Below are positions 32,909 through 41,211 of a DNA stretch of 64,000 nt, piece after piece. Positions within the stretch are counted from its first letter, which is position 1. Every line of letters begins with the position of its first letter. The position numbers and the translations under genes are program-made. Source of the stretch: Synergistaceae bacterium (GTDB lineage: Bacteria; Synergistota; Synergistia; Synergistales; Aminobacteriaceae); the NCBI GenBank assembly GCA_017439345.1, contig JAFSJJ010000044.1:186001-250000 (forward strand). The letters run 5' to 3'. The notes beneath the pieces were generated by a model. It had not been told where the DNA came from. It saw nothing but the letters and a program-made list of their open reading frames with translations, and did not search any database.

Positions 32909-34261
32909 ATGAAAAGAAAATACTTACCAGCAGCAATAATATTATTTATTCTTGTTATAACATGTTCACAGGATAGCCTGGCATTTACTGATAAAGCAGA
33001 TACGTTGAAAGCTGCCATAGAAAACGATGATCTTGAAGCAGTAAAAGCTCTTGTCAGTGCAGACACAGATATAAATCAAGGTGAAGCTCTTGCAATTGCT
33101 GCCAAAAAAGGAAATATTGAAATCATCAATGCTCTTATAAAAGGCTCTAAGGATGAAAGAGTCAGCAAAAATGTCAACGTCTTTGAGCTTGCAGAGACTG
33201 GGACTCCTATTCAGTTTCTTGAAGCTGTCGTGATGCATAATGCTAACTTTAAAGTCAATTTTCAATATCCTGGTCATCATATGGTATGCGATATTGATAC
33301 AGGAGAAGAATTATACGAATACAAAGGCAAGGAATACGATTTTGAAGCTTTTTATTATATGTTCACGAATCCTTTATTCGTTGCTGCTGCATACAACAAG
33401 AATCCAGAGAGTATAAAATTTTTAATCTCCATTGGACTTAATCCTAATGAAGTTGCCGACAGCGGAGGTACTGGGCTCGCTTATGAAACTGTCTTATCGA
33501 CTGCTTTAGAATGCGGGAATATCACAGCTGTAAGAGAATTACTGAATGCAGGAGTAAGACCTGAAGGAAACGGCAGCCATGAAGGTAAAGGCGCGTACAG
33601 GAGTCCATTTGAGCTGGCAGCAGTCTTAAAAGATAAAGCTATGGCAAGAGAGATTATAGATATGCTGATAAAAGCAGGAGGAAACATAAATGACACTATA
33701 GAAGCTGATGATGGGCATGACAGCGAAGACAAGCTGCAGGACATCAAGACATTTAAATTAATTTACTCAATAGGCGGAGAAGAGTTAGTATATTATCATC
33801 AATTAATACGGTTTTACCGTATACATACACCGCTTGTAAATGTCGTAATTGGTGATGATCCTGATGCTGTGAATGTGCTTCTTGATTTCAATGCTGACAC
33901 TAATATTCGCGATTACTTAGATAAAGTTGCGCTGGATTATGCTCTTGAGCTTCCAAAAGATTCAAAGCTGAGGAACTCTCCGGCCTTCGAGAGACTCAAA
34001 AAGTTAACTACCGCTAAAACAGGTTTAGGACTCAAAGTCACTCATAAAGGCAGACTTGGAATAGTTCAGGCTAAAACTTTGAACATCAGAGCAAAACCGG
34101 CTTCAAAAGCAAAAGTGAATTTTCAGTTACATGAACGTGAATATGTCAGAATCGAAAAGCAGCAGAAAATTAACGGCCAGTTATGGTACTGCATATCAAA
34201 CGTTGATAATCTTAAAGGCTGGGCTTTGGCAAAATATATACTAATTAGTGCAGTTGATTAG
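32909..34261 (+). CDS. Exported ankyrin-repeat protein with C-terminal SH3b domain
   Basis: About 450 aa. A signal peptide (MKRKYLPAAIILFILVITCS) is followed by scattered ankyrin repeats (LKAAIENDDLEAVKALVSA, GLNPNEVADSGGTGLAYETVLSTALE style units, LNAGVRPEG, VNVLLDFNADTNIRD) and a C-terminal bacterial SH3 domain of about 60 residues (AKTLNIRAKPASKAKV, LWYCISN, GWALAKYI). Probably binds protein partners or cell wall in the envelope. The second ankyrin protein at 48345 has a similar export signal. ATG at 32909, near GAGAG. Function unknown. Confidence 0.8.
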   Translation: MKRKYLPAAIILFILVITCSQDSLAFTDKADTLKAAIENDDLEAVKALVSADTDINQGEALAIAAKKGNIEIINALIKGSKDERVSKNVNVFELAETGTPIQFLEAVVMHNANFKVNFQYPGHHMVCDIDTGEELYEYKGKEYDFEAFYYMFTNPLFVAAAYNKNPESIKFLISIGLNPNEVADSGGTGLAYETVLSTALECGNITAVRELLNAGVRPEGNGSHEGKGAYRSPFELAAVLKDKAMAREIIDMLIKAGGNINDTIEADDGHDSEDKLQDIKTFKLIYSIGGEELVYYHQLIRFYRIHTPLVNVVIGDDPDAVNVLLDFNADTNIRDYLDKVALDYALELPKDSKLRNSPAFERLKKLTTAKTGLGLKVTHKGRLGIVQAKTLNIRAKPASKAKVNFQLHEREYVRIEKQQKINGQLWYCISNVDNLKGWALAKYILISAVD

Positions 34262-34278
34262 CAGACTGAATTAAAAAA

Positions 34279-34310
34279 TTATGGACGTACCCTTTCGAGT
34301 ACATCCATAA
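34279..34310 (-). terminator. Hairpin with T-run on the minus strand
   Basis: Arms TTATGGA and TCCATAA plus an inner GTAC/GTAC pair give 11 pairs with one mismatch; on the minus strand TTTTTT follows. It lies 320 bases beyond the stop of the minus-strand gene at 34628 and just after the ankyrin gene. Confidence 0.55.
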
Positions 34311-34627
34311 CGTTATATATAAAAAGTTCTAAGTTAGCAGCTGCGCGGACATCCAAGGGTCATTATGTGTAAACCGCAAACCGTAATCGCAGATTCACAT
34401 AAAGATTAAGCGTTAATTCATATTGTTTACTCTATAACTTAGTAATAATTAATATTGAATACTCTCTAGTAAATACTAAATACTCATTATTCATTAAGGT
34501 ATCTGCCTCATATAAATATAAATAGTGTGAGTTTGTATTATATTTTTACTTTGCCGTAAACCCACGAAATCTGCAAAGACACATAGTTAATGGTTTTCGC
34601 TAAATAGAAACTTTTTACCGGAATAAA
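34311..34627. other. Gene-free AT-rich stretch
   Basis: No credible coding frame is seen on either strand. The plus strand has two loosely similar patches (around 34370-34410 and 34558-34590, both with AAACC... and CACATA...TTAA), which may be decayed repeat copies. A transcript from the minus-strand gene, or a small RNA ending at 34279-34310, could cross it; this is only a possibility. Confidence 0.4.
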
Positions 34628-35269
34628 TTAATAATCAAATTCGATCATCGTTGTAGCATTAGATATTTGCAGGGCACTATCAACGTTATTTCTGAATTTA
34701 TCTACTTCGGCCTGCAGCTTCTTTATCTGTTCCGAGATGTTAATAGGATCAACCAGCACAAACGAATTATTATTTCTGAACATTTCGGATAATGCCTGTA
34801 TCTCAGAAGAGTTGACCTTATCTTTCGAGCCGTATGATGCATTAATGAAGTCCTCTAATTTCTTATCGAGTTTGTCTCCGTTCTCGGCTTCGATTAGTTC
34901 TCTTGCTGCGGTAAGCTGTGAAGTCATCTGCATAATTAAATTCTCTTTGTCGCTGCATCCTTTTTTCAGGGCGTATAATGCTTCGGCTACACTCATTCTT
35001 TCATCGCCGACTGTAATATACGTTGATGCGTTCGATAATGAGATAGCTTTTTTCATCGCGTCAGTGCGTCTGATTAAGTCTAATATCGAGTCAAAATTTG
35101 ATTTAGCTTCTTTCTTGAATGCATCAAGATCAACACCGTTAATTTTCTTAGCGTTCTGTCTGTTGGCTGCGCAAAATGTTGTAGACATGATAGTTGAAGA
35201 AATGCGCCTTATATTAGTTTTTATTTCGACAAGTGCTTCATGAACCGTCATTTTTACATGCTGCGGCAT
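34628..35269 (-). CDS. Orphan helical protein, possibly phage-related
   Basis: A 213-residue, mostly helical protein. It has two similar short motifs, MTVHEALVEIK near the N-terminus and MSVAEALYALKKG around residue 100, each followed by long helices; the second is preceded by SNASTYITVGDE. From memory, this pattern is like small structural or accessory proteins of Firmicute phages, but no neighbouring gene is phage-like and I cannot confirm it. No signal peptide. It is separated from both neighbours. Confidence 0.55.
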   Translation of the reverse strand: MPQHVKMTVHEALVEIKTNIRRISSTIMSTTFCAANRQNAKKINGVDLDAFKKEAKSNFDSILDLIRRTDAMKKAISLSNASTYITVGDERMSVAEALYALKKGCSDKENLIMQMTSQLTAARELIEAENGDKLDKKLEDFINASYGSKDKVNSSEIQALSEMFRNNNSFVLVDPINISEQIKKLQAEVDKFRNNVDSALQISNATTMIEFDY

Positions 35270-35308
35270 TGTGCTTACTCCTCATGATAATAAAAATTTT
35301 TGGGCATT

Positions 35309-35980
35309 CTAGCATAGAGAAAAATTTAAATCAAGTGAAGCAATATATTTATATGTCCGTGTGAATTTATTGCTAGTCTCTTTCATGAAATTTTTTATGT
35401 CGTCAGGTGTATCAAGATCATCAAGCTCATGAGCAAGCCCTAAAGTTAATCCCGCGTTGTGAATATTCTTTCTTGCTGACTCTAAGACGCTCGAAGTTCC
35501 CCACGAGTCAGAATTAAAGACTTCATGCAGTGCCCTCGACATCGCTGTTAGCCAGTAACCTCCGTCAAGTGACGGAGCAAGCACGCAGTCATAGTTATCT
35601 AACATAGCAAACGCCTCAAGAATATATTCATGTTTTATTAACGGGACATCGCTGCCGATTAATGCGACTCGTTTGCAGCCTGACTCTAAGACTTGATTAA
35701 TAGCGTTAAACATTCGGACTCCAAGTGAGCCTTCAGACTGTCTGCAAAGAATGAATCTCTCAGGAATAAATTTCTTGTAATCGTTAATATCGCCTGTGCC
35801 TGTCCAGTAAAGAAATATTTGCGTTGAATCAGGGAGCTTGATTACTTCACTGAAAACATCGTGCCACATCGCAAGCATTAAGCCTTCACGCTGAGAGTCA
35901 TTCAACAGGGGAGCTAATCGAGTCTTGACTTCATGACCAACAGGAAGCCTTGAGAAAATTATTAACGCGTTATCTTTCAT
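35309..35980 (-). CDS. TIGR04282-type glycosyltransferase (DUF2064)
   Basis: A 223-residue nucleotide-diphospho-sugar transferase-like protein (ALIIFSRLPVGHEVKTRLAP at the start, VALIGSDVPL, APSLDGGYWLTAM). The family is named for arsenosugar biosynthesis, formerly rSAM/selenodomain-associated transferase 1. It is the last gene of the minus-strand cluster that starts at 45001 and overlaps the next transferase by 11 bases. The true substrate is unknown. Confidence 0.85.
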   Translation of the reverse strand: MKDNALIIFSRLPVGHEVKTRLAPLLNDSQREGLMLAMWHDVFSEVIKLPDSTQIFLYWTGTGDINDYKKFIPERFILCRQSEGSLGVRMFNAINQVLESGCKRVALIGSDVPLIKHEYILEAFAMLDNYDCVLAPSLDGGYWLTAMSRALHEVFNSDSWGTSSVLESARKNIHNAGLTLGLAHELDDLDTPDDIKNFMKETSNKFTRTYKYIASLDLNFSLC

Positions 35981-36656
35981 AAATAGACCTCAAAAATTTT
36001 GTCGGACAGCCTAATATATACAGAGCTTTAACTATATTCATCTTGAGCCACGTCTTATACTTTCCATGAGTAATATAACGTCTAGCAGAAGTGTTTATTA
36101 TAGTGTCAAGAGCGAAAATTTTACCAGCTTTGTGAAGTTTTCTTAACCTCCGCGAAATCTCCCAGTCTTCCATTAGATAAATCTCTGTAAAGCCTCCGAG
36201 TTCGTTGAATATATCACGCCTCAAGAATAAGCCTTGATCGCCGAATATGAGACAGAAATTTTTTGCCCTAGTGTGTGAAGTCCTCGCTATGAAGTTCATG
36301 AATTTATCATCAGAGTCAGAGTCATAAAATCTTAACTTGAAGAAGCCTCCTGCTGCTCCGTTATTAATTGCGTCATTAATATCATGAAGACTTGTACTTG
36401 AGACTCTTGAATCAGCGTGAACGAACCATAGAACTTGGCCGCGTGCTATATTTGCTCCTGCGTTCATTTGGAAAGCCCGGCCCGGTTTCGAATTGATTAC
36501 TGTAACGTTAAATTTCTCTGCAAGCTCCCTTGTAGAATCTTCGCTGCCTCCGTCTGAGATAATTATCTCTTTATCGCCTTCGAGTCCCTGAAGTGAAGAG
36601 ATTAACTGCGCGATATTATTTTCCTCGTTCAGGACAGGGACAATTATAGAAATCAT
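35970..36656 (-). CDS. TIGR04283-type family 2 glycosyltransferase
   Basis: A 228-residue GT-A glycosyltransferase: ISIIVPVLNEENNIAQLI start, the IISDGGSEDST nucleotide site, VLWFVHADSR (DxD-like region) and GGFTEIYLMEDWEISRRL. The family was called rSAM/selenodomain-associated transferase 2 and is assigned to arsenosugar clusters. Its start ATG directly adjoins the stop of the radical SAM gene. Confidence 0.87.
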   Translation of the reverse strand: MISIIVPVLNEENNIAQLISSLQGLEGDKEIIISDGGSEDSTRELAEKFNVTVINSKPGRAFQMNAGANIARGQVLWFVHADSRVSSTSLHDINDAINNGAAGGFFKLRFYDSDSDDKFMNFIARTSHTRAKNFCLIFGDQGLFLRRDIFNELGGFTEIYLMEDWEISRRLRKLHKAGKIFALDTIINTSARRYITHGKYKTWLKMNIVKALYILGCPTKFLRSIYER

Positions 36657-37604
36657 TTATGCCGTAGTACCTCCGCAGCTCGAGCCGTTCCCAGCTACAC
36701 AAGCATAACAGTGATCAGCAAATTTTATTTTACGGGGCGTTAATTGCGAAATGTTATTAACTTTGCTGATATTATCAGGCTCATCAATTGCGAGTCCTAA
36801 AGGCTGGTTAAAGTCGCAGTCGTATAATCTTCCGTCACAGCCTACTGAAATTTGAAATCTGCACATCATGCCGGGCAGTGCTTCAGGATTGAAAGAGTCA
36901 AATAAACGCTTCATGTACTTGTCATAGTTGCCTGATCTGTCAAGAAATTCGCGAAATCTTCCGATTGGGTTATTAGTAATCGCAAATAGATTCGTGAACT
37001 CTATATTATGCTCAGACTTAAGGCGCGCTTTGTATTCTCTCTCTAAGCTGCTTTGATTAGGGGGCAGGAAAGCTCCTCCGGGATTGTAGACCAAATCAAG
37101 GGGAAGTTTTTCACTAAGTCCATAACCAAGAGCATTTAACTTTTTAAGCATAGAGATTATTATCTTGAAAGTTCCTGAGCCTCTTTGTCTGTCGCAGTCA
37201 TTCTCAGAGTAAAACGGCAGCGAGCAGACTATTTCGACTCCCCGTTCTGCTAAGAATTCCGGCAAGTCCTGATAACCTGACTCGTTCATGATAACAAGAT
37301 TGCTTCTAGTCATTACGTGAACTCCTGAATTAATTGCGTTGTCGATGAGCCATCTGTAATTATTATTCATCTCAGGAGCTCCTCCGGTTATGTCTAATAT
37401 CTTGAAGTTAGGCAGGAGTCTTATAACGTGCTTCATAGTCTCAAGGCTCATTTCTTCATGGCGATTCAATCCTGCGTTTATGTGGCAGTGCTTGCAGAAT
37501 AAATTACATTTACTAGTTATATTCACCTGCATGATATTTAGAGTCCTGCTCGTGAACTTCAAAGACTCATCGCTAATCATGCTCTCGAAATTTTGAATAA
37601 TCAC
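36657..37604 (-). CDS. arsS: ArsS-type radical SAM enzyme
   Basis: A 315-residue radical SAM protein with the cluster motif CNLFCKHC (C33, C37, C40) and the family's Cys-rich C-terminus (CDFNQPLGL, HCYACVAGNGSSCGG). TIGR04167 members are called ArsS and in studied cases join a dimethylarsenic group to a 5'-deoxyadenosyl unit; many homologues carry selenocysteine in the C-terminal motif, but here the codon is TGC. GTG start overlaps the CMD gene stop (GTGA). No ArsM methyltransferase is in the window, so an arsenic role is uncertain. Confidence 0.88.
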   Translation of the reverse strand: MIIQNFESMISDESLKFTSRTLNIMQVNITSKCNLFCKHCHINAGLNRHEEMSLETMKHVIRLLPNFKILDITGGAPEMNNNYRWLIDNAINSGVHVMTRSNLVIMNESGYQDLPEFLAERGVEIVCSLPFYSENDCDRQRGSGTFKIIISMLKKLNALGYGLSEKLPLDLVYNPGGAFLPPNQSSLEREYKARLKSEHNIEFTNLFAITNNPIGRFREFLDRSGNYDKYMKRLFDSFNPEALPGMMCRFQISVGCDGRLYDCDFNQPLGLAIDEPDNISKVNNISQLTPRKIKFADHCYACVAGNGSSCGGTTA

Positions 37605-37933
37605 ATTGATAATCCTTTCACTATATTTTTCATTTGGACACCGTGAACAAGTGAAGCTCCTCCCCTTAAGGCGCAGGCTACGTGAATTGCTTCGGTCATC
37701 TGCTCTTCATTGGCTCCGTTCTCTAAGCAGCTCTGAGTGTAAGAGTCAATGCAATAAGGACACTGGACGGCGTGGGCTACGGCAAGGGCGATTAATGCTT
37801 TCTCGCGTTTGGTCAAGGCTCCTTCTTCAAATACTGCGCTGTAATACGAAATAAATTTTTCCCATAAGTCCGGGGCAAGTTCTCCCATTGAAGCAAATTT
37901 TTCTAGATCATCTGGATTGTAGTAAGTGTTCAT
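37601..37933 (-). CDS. CMD/AhpD-like peroxidase-family protein (TIGR04169-like)
   Basis: About 110 aa, carboxymuconolactone decarboxylase fold with the redox motif CPYCIDSYTQSC and a downstream His in AIHVACALRGGASLVHG. It is the usual partner of ArsS and a counterpart of E. coli YnjA. Homologues often have selenocysteine in the CxxC; this one has Cys. I set the start at ATG 37933, eight bases after AAGGAG; the GTG at 37942 overlaps that site. Confidence 0.85.
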   Translation of the reverse strand: MNTYYNPDDLEKFASMGELAPDLWEKFISYYSAVFEEGALTKREKALIALAVAHAVQCPYCIDSYTQSCLENGANEEQMTEAIHVACALRGGASLVHGVQMKNIVKGLSM

Positions 37934-37938
37934 GTAGT

Positions 37939-38724
37939 TCACTCCTTATGTAAATTTTTCGCTGTTATGAATCTATTCAGCAGGTTAAAATTTTTCTGTG
38001 AAATTTCAGCATTACCAAATATTAAATCAAGAATATGAATGCTCTTGTGCTGATTATCAATACTCATTGCCGACCTGCACGAAGCACAGTACGAAATTAT
38101 TAATTCGCAGGGTGATTCATTGGCGCGTTCCTTCATTGCCTGCTTACTGCCTGTAGTGATTGCCTGAATTCCTCCGCAGCACTTGAATCTTTTCTTGAAT
38201 TCGTGAATCTTGACTCCCATATACTTTAACATTTCGCGAACACTATTTGCGATTTCCTGAGTCCCTGAGCACGAGTCCTGAACACTTGCTTCAAGCCCCG
38301 AGTATTTCCCCTTCAAGTCATCGTTAAGGCCAAGACCCAGCATTAACGGCCATAAAGATATAATTTCGCGTTCATGTTGATAATCTCTTAATACTCTATA
38401 ACAATTCTGGCAGGCTGTGATGACTCTCTTAGCTTTCATTGAGTCTAAATCACGTTTCAAGAGTTCATGATGTCTCGTGAAAGTCTTTGACTCGTTAAGC
38501 AGCTTTAACGGTTTAGAGCAGCAAGCCGTTAATATTCCGATTTGAGAGTCGAGTCTTCTGCTCAGGTAATCTTGAATCATGAAAATATAACCGGGATTAT
38601 AGCCCATGAGACTGCATCCCGGAAAAAATATAATTCCTGACTCTGACTCTCCTGTGTTACGCCTCAAGAGTGATGACGATGCTAAAAACTGATCGAGCCT
38701 GATGAAAATTTTATTGACGTTCAT
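37939..38724 (-). CDS. Cys-rich (CCG-type) redox protein
   Basis: A 261-residue protein with two halves like the Cys-rich domain of heterodisulfide reductase/glycolate oxidase Fe-S subunits: FFPGCSLMG, TACCSKPL and CQNCYRVL in the first, DSCSGTQE, FKCCGGIQ and SYCASCRSA in the second. Such domains hold an Fe-S cluster or cycle thiols. No ferredoxin domain is fused, so electrons must come from a partner. It overlaps the membrane gene before it by 14 bases. Confidence 0.8.
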   Translation of the reverse strand: MNVNKIFIRLDQFLASSSLLRRNTGESESGIIFFPGCSLMGYNPGYIFMIQDYLSRRLDSQIGILTACCSKPLKLLNESKTFTRHHELLKRDLDSMKAKRVITACQNCYRVLRDYQHEREIISLWPLMLGLGLNDDLKGKYSGLEASVQDSCSGTQEIANSVREMLKYMGVKIHEFKKRFKCCGGIQAITTGSKQAMKERANESPCELIISYCASCRSAMSIDNQHKSIHILDLIFGNAEISQKNFNLLNRFITAKNLHKE

Positions 38725-39085
38725 GTTTCGCAGTGAATAATATAATTACAAAGCCTGTTATGATTACGCCTACTAACGCAGCATTAATCACACGAAACGA
38801 TAAATTATGCTGCATGAGTCCTTCTCTTATAATCGACGCAGGAATTACGAGCAAGCCTTCAAGTCCGAGAATATAAAGCAATCCTGCAAACGTAATCACA
38901 AGACTTAATAATGACATCTTGAAAGTGTTGAATTTCTTTGTCAGAACGAATAACAGAGTCAGCACTAACGATACAGCAAAAAATATTATTCCTGTGTTAA
39001 TGCGCATGTCGAGCCACTCATTTCGCGACAACACGACACTAATTAACATGCTCCATAACAAAGCGTTATATATACAAGCAAGCAT
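38711..39085 (-). CDS. Small integral membrane protein
   Basis: A 124-residue protein with about four hydrophobic helices (for example TGIIFFAVSLVLTLLFVL and VIITGFVIILFTA). It starts 4 bases after the YdjY-like gene and overlaps the Cys-rich gene. No family is recognised. Its position suggests it may anchor the Cys-rich redox protein to the membrane, in the manner of small electron-transfer membrane subunits; this is inferred only from order. Confidence 0.65.
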   Translation of the reverse strand: MLACIYNALLWSMLISVVLSRNEWLDMRINTGIIFFAVSLVLTLLFVLTKKFNTFKMSLLSLVITFAGLLYILGLEGLLVIPASIIREGLMQHNLSFRVINAALVGVIITGFVIILFTAKHERQ

Positions 39086-39089
39086 TTAC

Positions 39090-39725
39090 TTACTTCACGA
39101 GCCTCACTATCACATTAACGCGGGTCCCATCCGGAGGCAGGGTGTCAGGATTTCCTTTGAAGCTGACTTCTTTATTATTCATTGCTCCTGTAGGCCACGC
39201 AGCATTAGTCGTTATTCCTGCAGCACATGAGTCAAGACATATAAAGCAGCCTGGGTGATACTTGCTTGCGAATTCAAGATTGCCGCTGAATCTCAAATCA
39301 AGTTTTCTGACTTCACCATTTGCAACTGTGCTTATAATCGCGTCATCAAGGGAGACTTCACCGTTTGAGCCTTCCCATGTCAAGAACACACTTACTTTGC
39401 TGCCTTCTGTAGATTTGCCTTCTGCGCTGGACTTGGCCTTCATATCTTCAGCCTTGATGTTATCTCCGGGAACTGCTCCGAGTTCGACAAGTGCATTATA
39501 ATAATCAATCTCACTGACTAGGGCGCGCATGATTGACTTCTCACCGTTTCCGCCTTTGAAGTATGACAAGGCGTGCTTTGTGGGGCTGACTAAATATTTG
39601 CCGTTGACCTCAGCAGGAATGATGATCTCGCCTTTCTCTTTGTCAATCGTTAGGGATAACTCTTCAGCAAGGGCGAATGACACACACGACATGATAATTA
39701 ATAAAGCAAGAATGAATTTTTTCAT
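39090..39725 (-). CDS. YdjY-domain exported protein
   Basis: A 211-residue protein with signal peptide (cleavage near FALA/E) and a YdjY-like domain: LTIDKEKGEIIIPAEVNGKY, an IMRALVSEIDYYNALVELGAVPG stretch, and a C-terminal region holding CFICLDSC. E. coli ydjY lies between two TVP38/TMEM64 genes; here two such genes lie just upstream. Four cysteines in the C-terminal half could bind a cofactor. AGAAGGG precedes the ATG. Confidence 0.7.
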   Translation of the reverse strand: MKKFILALLIIMSCVSFALAEELSLTIDKEKGEIIIPAEVNGKYLVSPTKHALSYFKGGNGEKSIMRALVSEIDYYNALVELGAVPGDNIKAEDMKAKSSAEGKSTEGSKVSVFLTWEGSNGEVSLDDAIISTVANGEVRKLDLRFSGNLEFASKYHPGCFICLDSCAAGITTNAAWPTGAMNNKEVSFKGNPDTLPPDGTRVNVIVRLVK

Positions 39726-39790
39726 GATAGAATTTCCCTTCTGTTATAATTTACATGACACTTCAATAAAACTTTCACGCAAGAAATAAA

Positions 39791-39813
39791 TTACTAATAC
39801 AATTACTAATACA
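39791..39813. repeat. Tandem 11-bp direct repeat, copy of 13124
   Basis: Two copies of TTACTAATACA (reverse complement of the unit at 13124) separated by one base. It lies in the 127-base gap that splits the minus-strand cluster into two halves, about 65-90 bases upstream of the YdjY-like start, a good place for an operator. Confidence 0.7.
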
Positions 39814-39852
39814 AAAAGTTTTGATTCACTGAGAGACAACAATGCTTCATGC

Positions 39853-40518
39853 TCAAGACTGCTTAACGAATCTTTTACGAACGAACGCACCGATTAACGT
39901 AACGATAACTGCAAGAGTCAACGCTAGAAATAAATATAATCCCCTTCGTTCAGAGTCGGTGATGCCTGCTGCTCCCAAAGTGAAAGCTGCTGCTCCAGGT
40001 GCCATGAATAAGAACGTATACAAAGCATAAGTGATGAGCTTTATATCTGTGAGTCCATACGCGAAATTTTGCAGGTTAAACGGAAACAACGGCACTAAAC
40101 GAGTTATCATTAATAAAATAACTCCGCTGTGTTGAACGTCATCAAATAAAAATTTCTTGAGAATTAAACTCTTTTCGAGCATGGGCTTCACGGAGTCACG
40201 TAAAAAATATCTCGCAGAAATAAAAGCTAACACAGCTCCCAGAGTCGCGGCTACGAGACATAAGAACGTTCCGGTTAATGGATCGAATAACAAACCTGCA
40301 ATCAATGCAAAGGCAGCACCGGGCAAAGCTAACACTACACATGCTAACGATGTCGCAATGATATAAATCAACGCAGCTTTAACAGGACTCTCAATCACAA
40401 GCTCACGAATATATGGCAGCGAATTCATGAACTTATCGTTCAGACCGTAATGATGACTCACTAGAATAATAACAGCGAGACTCACGAGAAATATTGCAGG
40501 CTTGATGAACTTGCTCAC
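39853..40518 (-). CDS. TVP38/TMEM64-family membrane protein (YdjX/YdjZ-like) 1
   Basis: A 221-residue protein with the TVP38/TMEM64 (VTT/SNARE-associated, DedA-like) fold: LALPGAAFALIAGLLFDPLTG, ALGAVLAFISARYFLRD, and LLMITRLVPLFPFNLQNFAYGLT. GTG start at 40518 overlaps the stop of the related upstream gene by 4 bases. The superfamily includes lipid scramblase-like and small-solute membrane proteins. Pairing of two copies next to ydjY mirrors E. coli ydjX and ydjZ. Confidence 0.88.
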   Translation of the reverse strand: MSKFIKPAIFLVSLAVIILVSHHYGLNDKFMNSLPYIRELVIESPVKAALIYIIATSLACVVLALPGAAFALIAGLLFDPLTGTFLCLVAATLGAVLAFISARYFLRDSVKPMLEKSLILKKFLFDDVQHSGVILLMITRLVPLFPFNLQNFAYGLTDIKLITYALYTFLFMAPGAAAFTLGAAGITDSERRGLYLFLALTLAVIVTLIGAFVRKRFVKQS

Positions 40519-41210
40519 TTCTTGCGCTCCTTGTAAATCTTTCGCATTAAGACAACCAGAGCAGACAACGCAAATAATATTAACAGTCCTGTCATCAATA
40601 ACTTTGCGCCCCCTGTAAGCATTCCGCCTACATATGAATATACGATAGTCGCAGGAAGCTGGCCAAGCCCCGTAGCTATAAAGAACGGCCAAAATCTCAT
40701 TGAAGTCAATCCCGCAGCATAGCTCACCAAGTCAAACGATATAAACGGAAGCAGTCTAGCAATTAATATACTGTGAGTCCCGTAGCGTTCAAAGAATGTA
40801 TTGATTGACTCGAGGCCTGCTTTACTGGTGAGTCTCTCCGCTGTGTCTTGTCCTAAAATTCTTGCGATATAGAAACACAACGCAGCTCCGGCCATAGCAC
40901 TTGACCACGAGAGAACTGCACCTTTTACCCATCCGAATAAATTTGCGTTCGCCAACGTGATTATAAACGCAGGAAGAGGAGCAGCTACTGACTGAAATAT
41001 CATCAGAAAGAAAGATATTAACGCCGCGTAAGTTCCATAGTTTGCAATGAAATCACGCATGGATTTGAAATCTCCGGAGGCAAAGGCACTCAGAGTCAAA
41101 TCAATAAAATTCTTGTAATCAGGAAAAATGAAATATGAAGCGATTAATAATGCAAGTACAGCAAGTATTAAGATTTTCGCCCATATTCCCGAAGAGCTTT
41201 GATGACTCAT
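40515..41210 (-). CDS. TVP38/TMEM64-family membrane protein (YdjX/YdjZ-like) 2
   Basis: A 231-residue relative of the preceding protein with about six helices: PLPAFIITLANANLFGW, AGAALCFYIARILGQD, IARLLPFISFDLVSYAAGLT, GQLPATIVYSYVGG. It ends in a basic tail. The one-base gap to the transglutaminase gene and the GTGA overlap with its sister show one operon. The two copies may form a heteromer. Confidence 0.88.
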   Translation of the reverse strand: MSHQSSSGIWAKILILAVLALLIASYFIFPDYKNFIDLTLSAFASGDFKSMRDFIANYGTYAALISFFLMIFQSVAAPLPAFIITLANANLFGWVKGAVLSWSSAMAGAALCFYIARILGQDTAERLTSKAGLESINTFFERYGTHSILIARLLPFISFDLVSYAAGLTSMRFWPFFIATGLGQLPATIVYSYVGGMLTGGAKLLMTGLLILFALSALVVLMRKIYKERKK

Positions 41211-41211
41211 A

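Noticed and set aside
34320-34420. Possible tmRNA or 6S RNA
   Set aside because: No tRNA-like end, no tag reading frame and no convincing long 6S-type helix could be found.
36657-37942. Selenocysteine codon in arsS or the CMD gene
   Set aside because: The expected Sec positions are TGC/TGT codons, and the only TGA at the junction is the CMD stop in a standard overlap.
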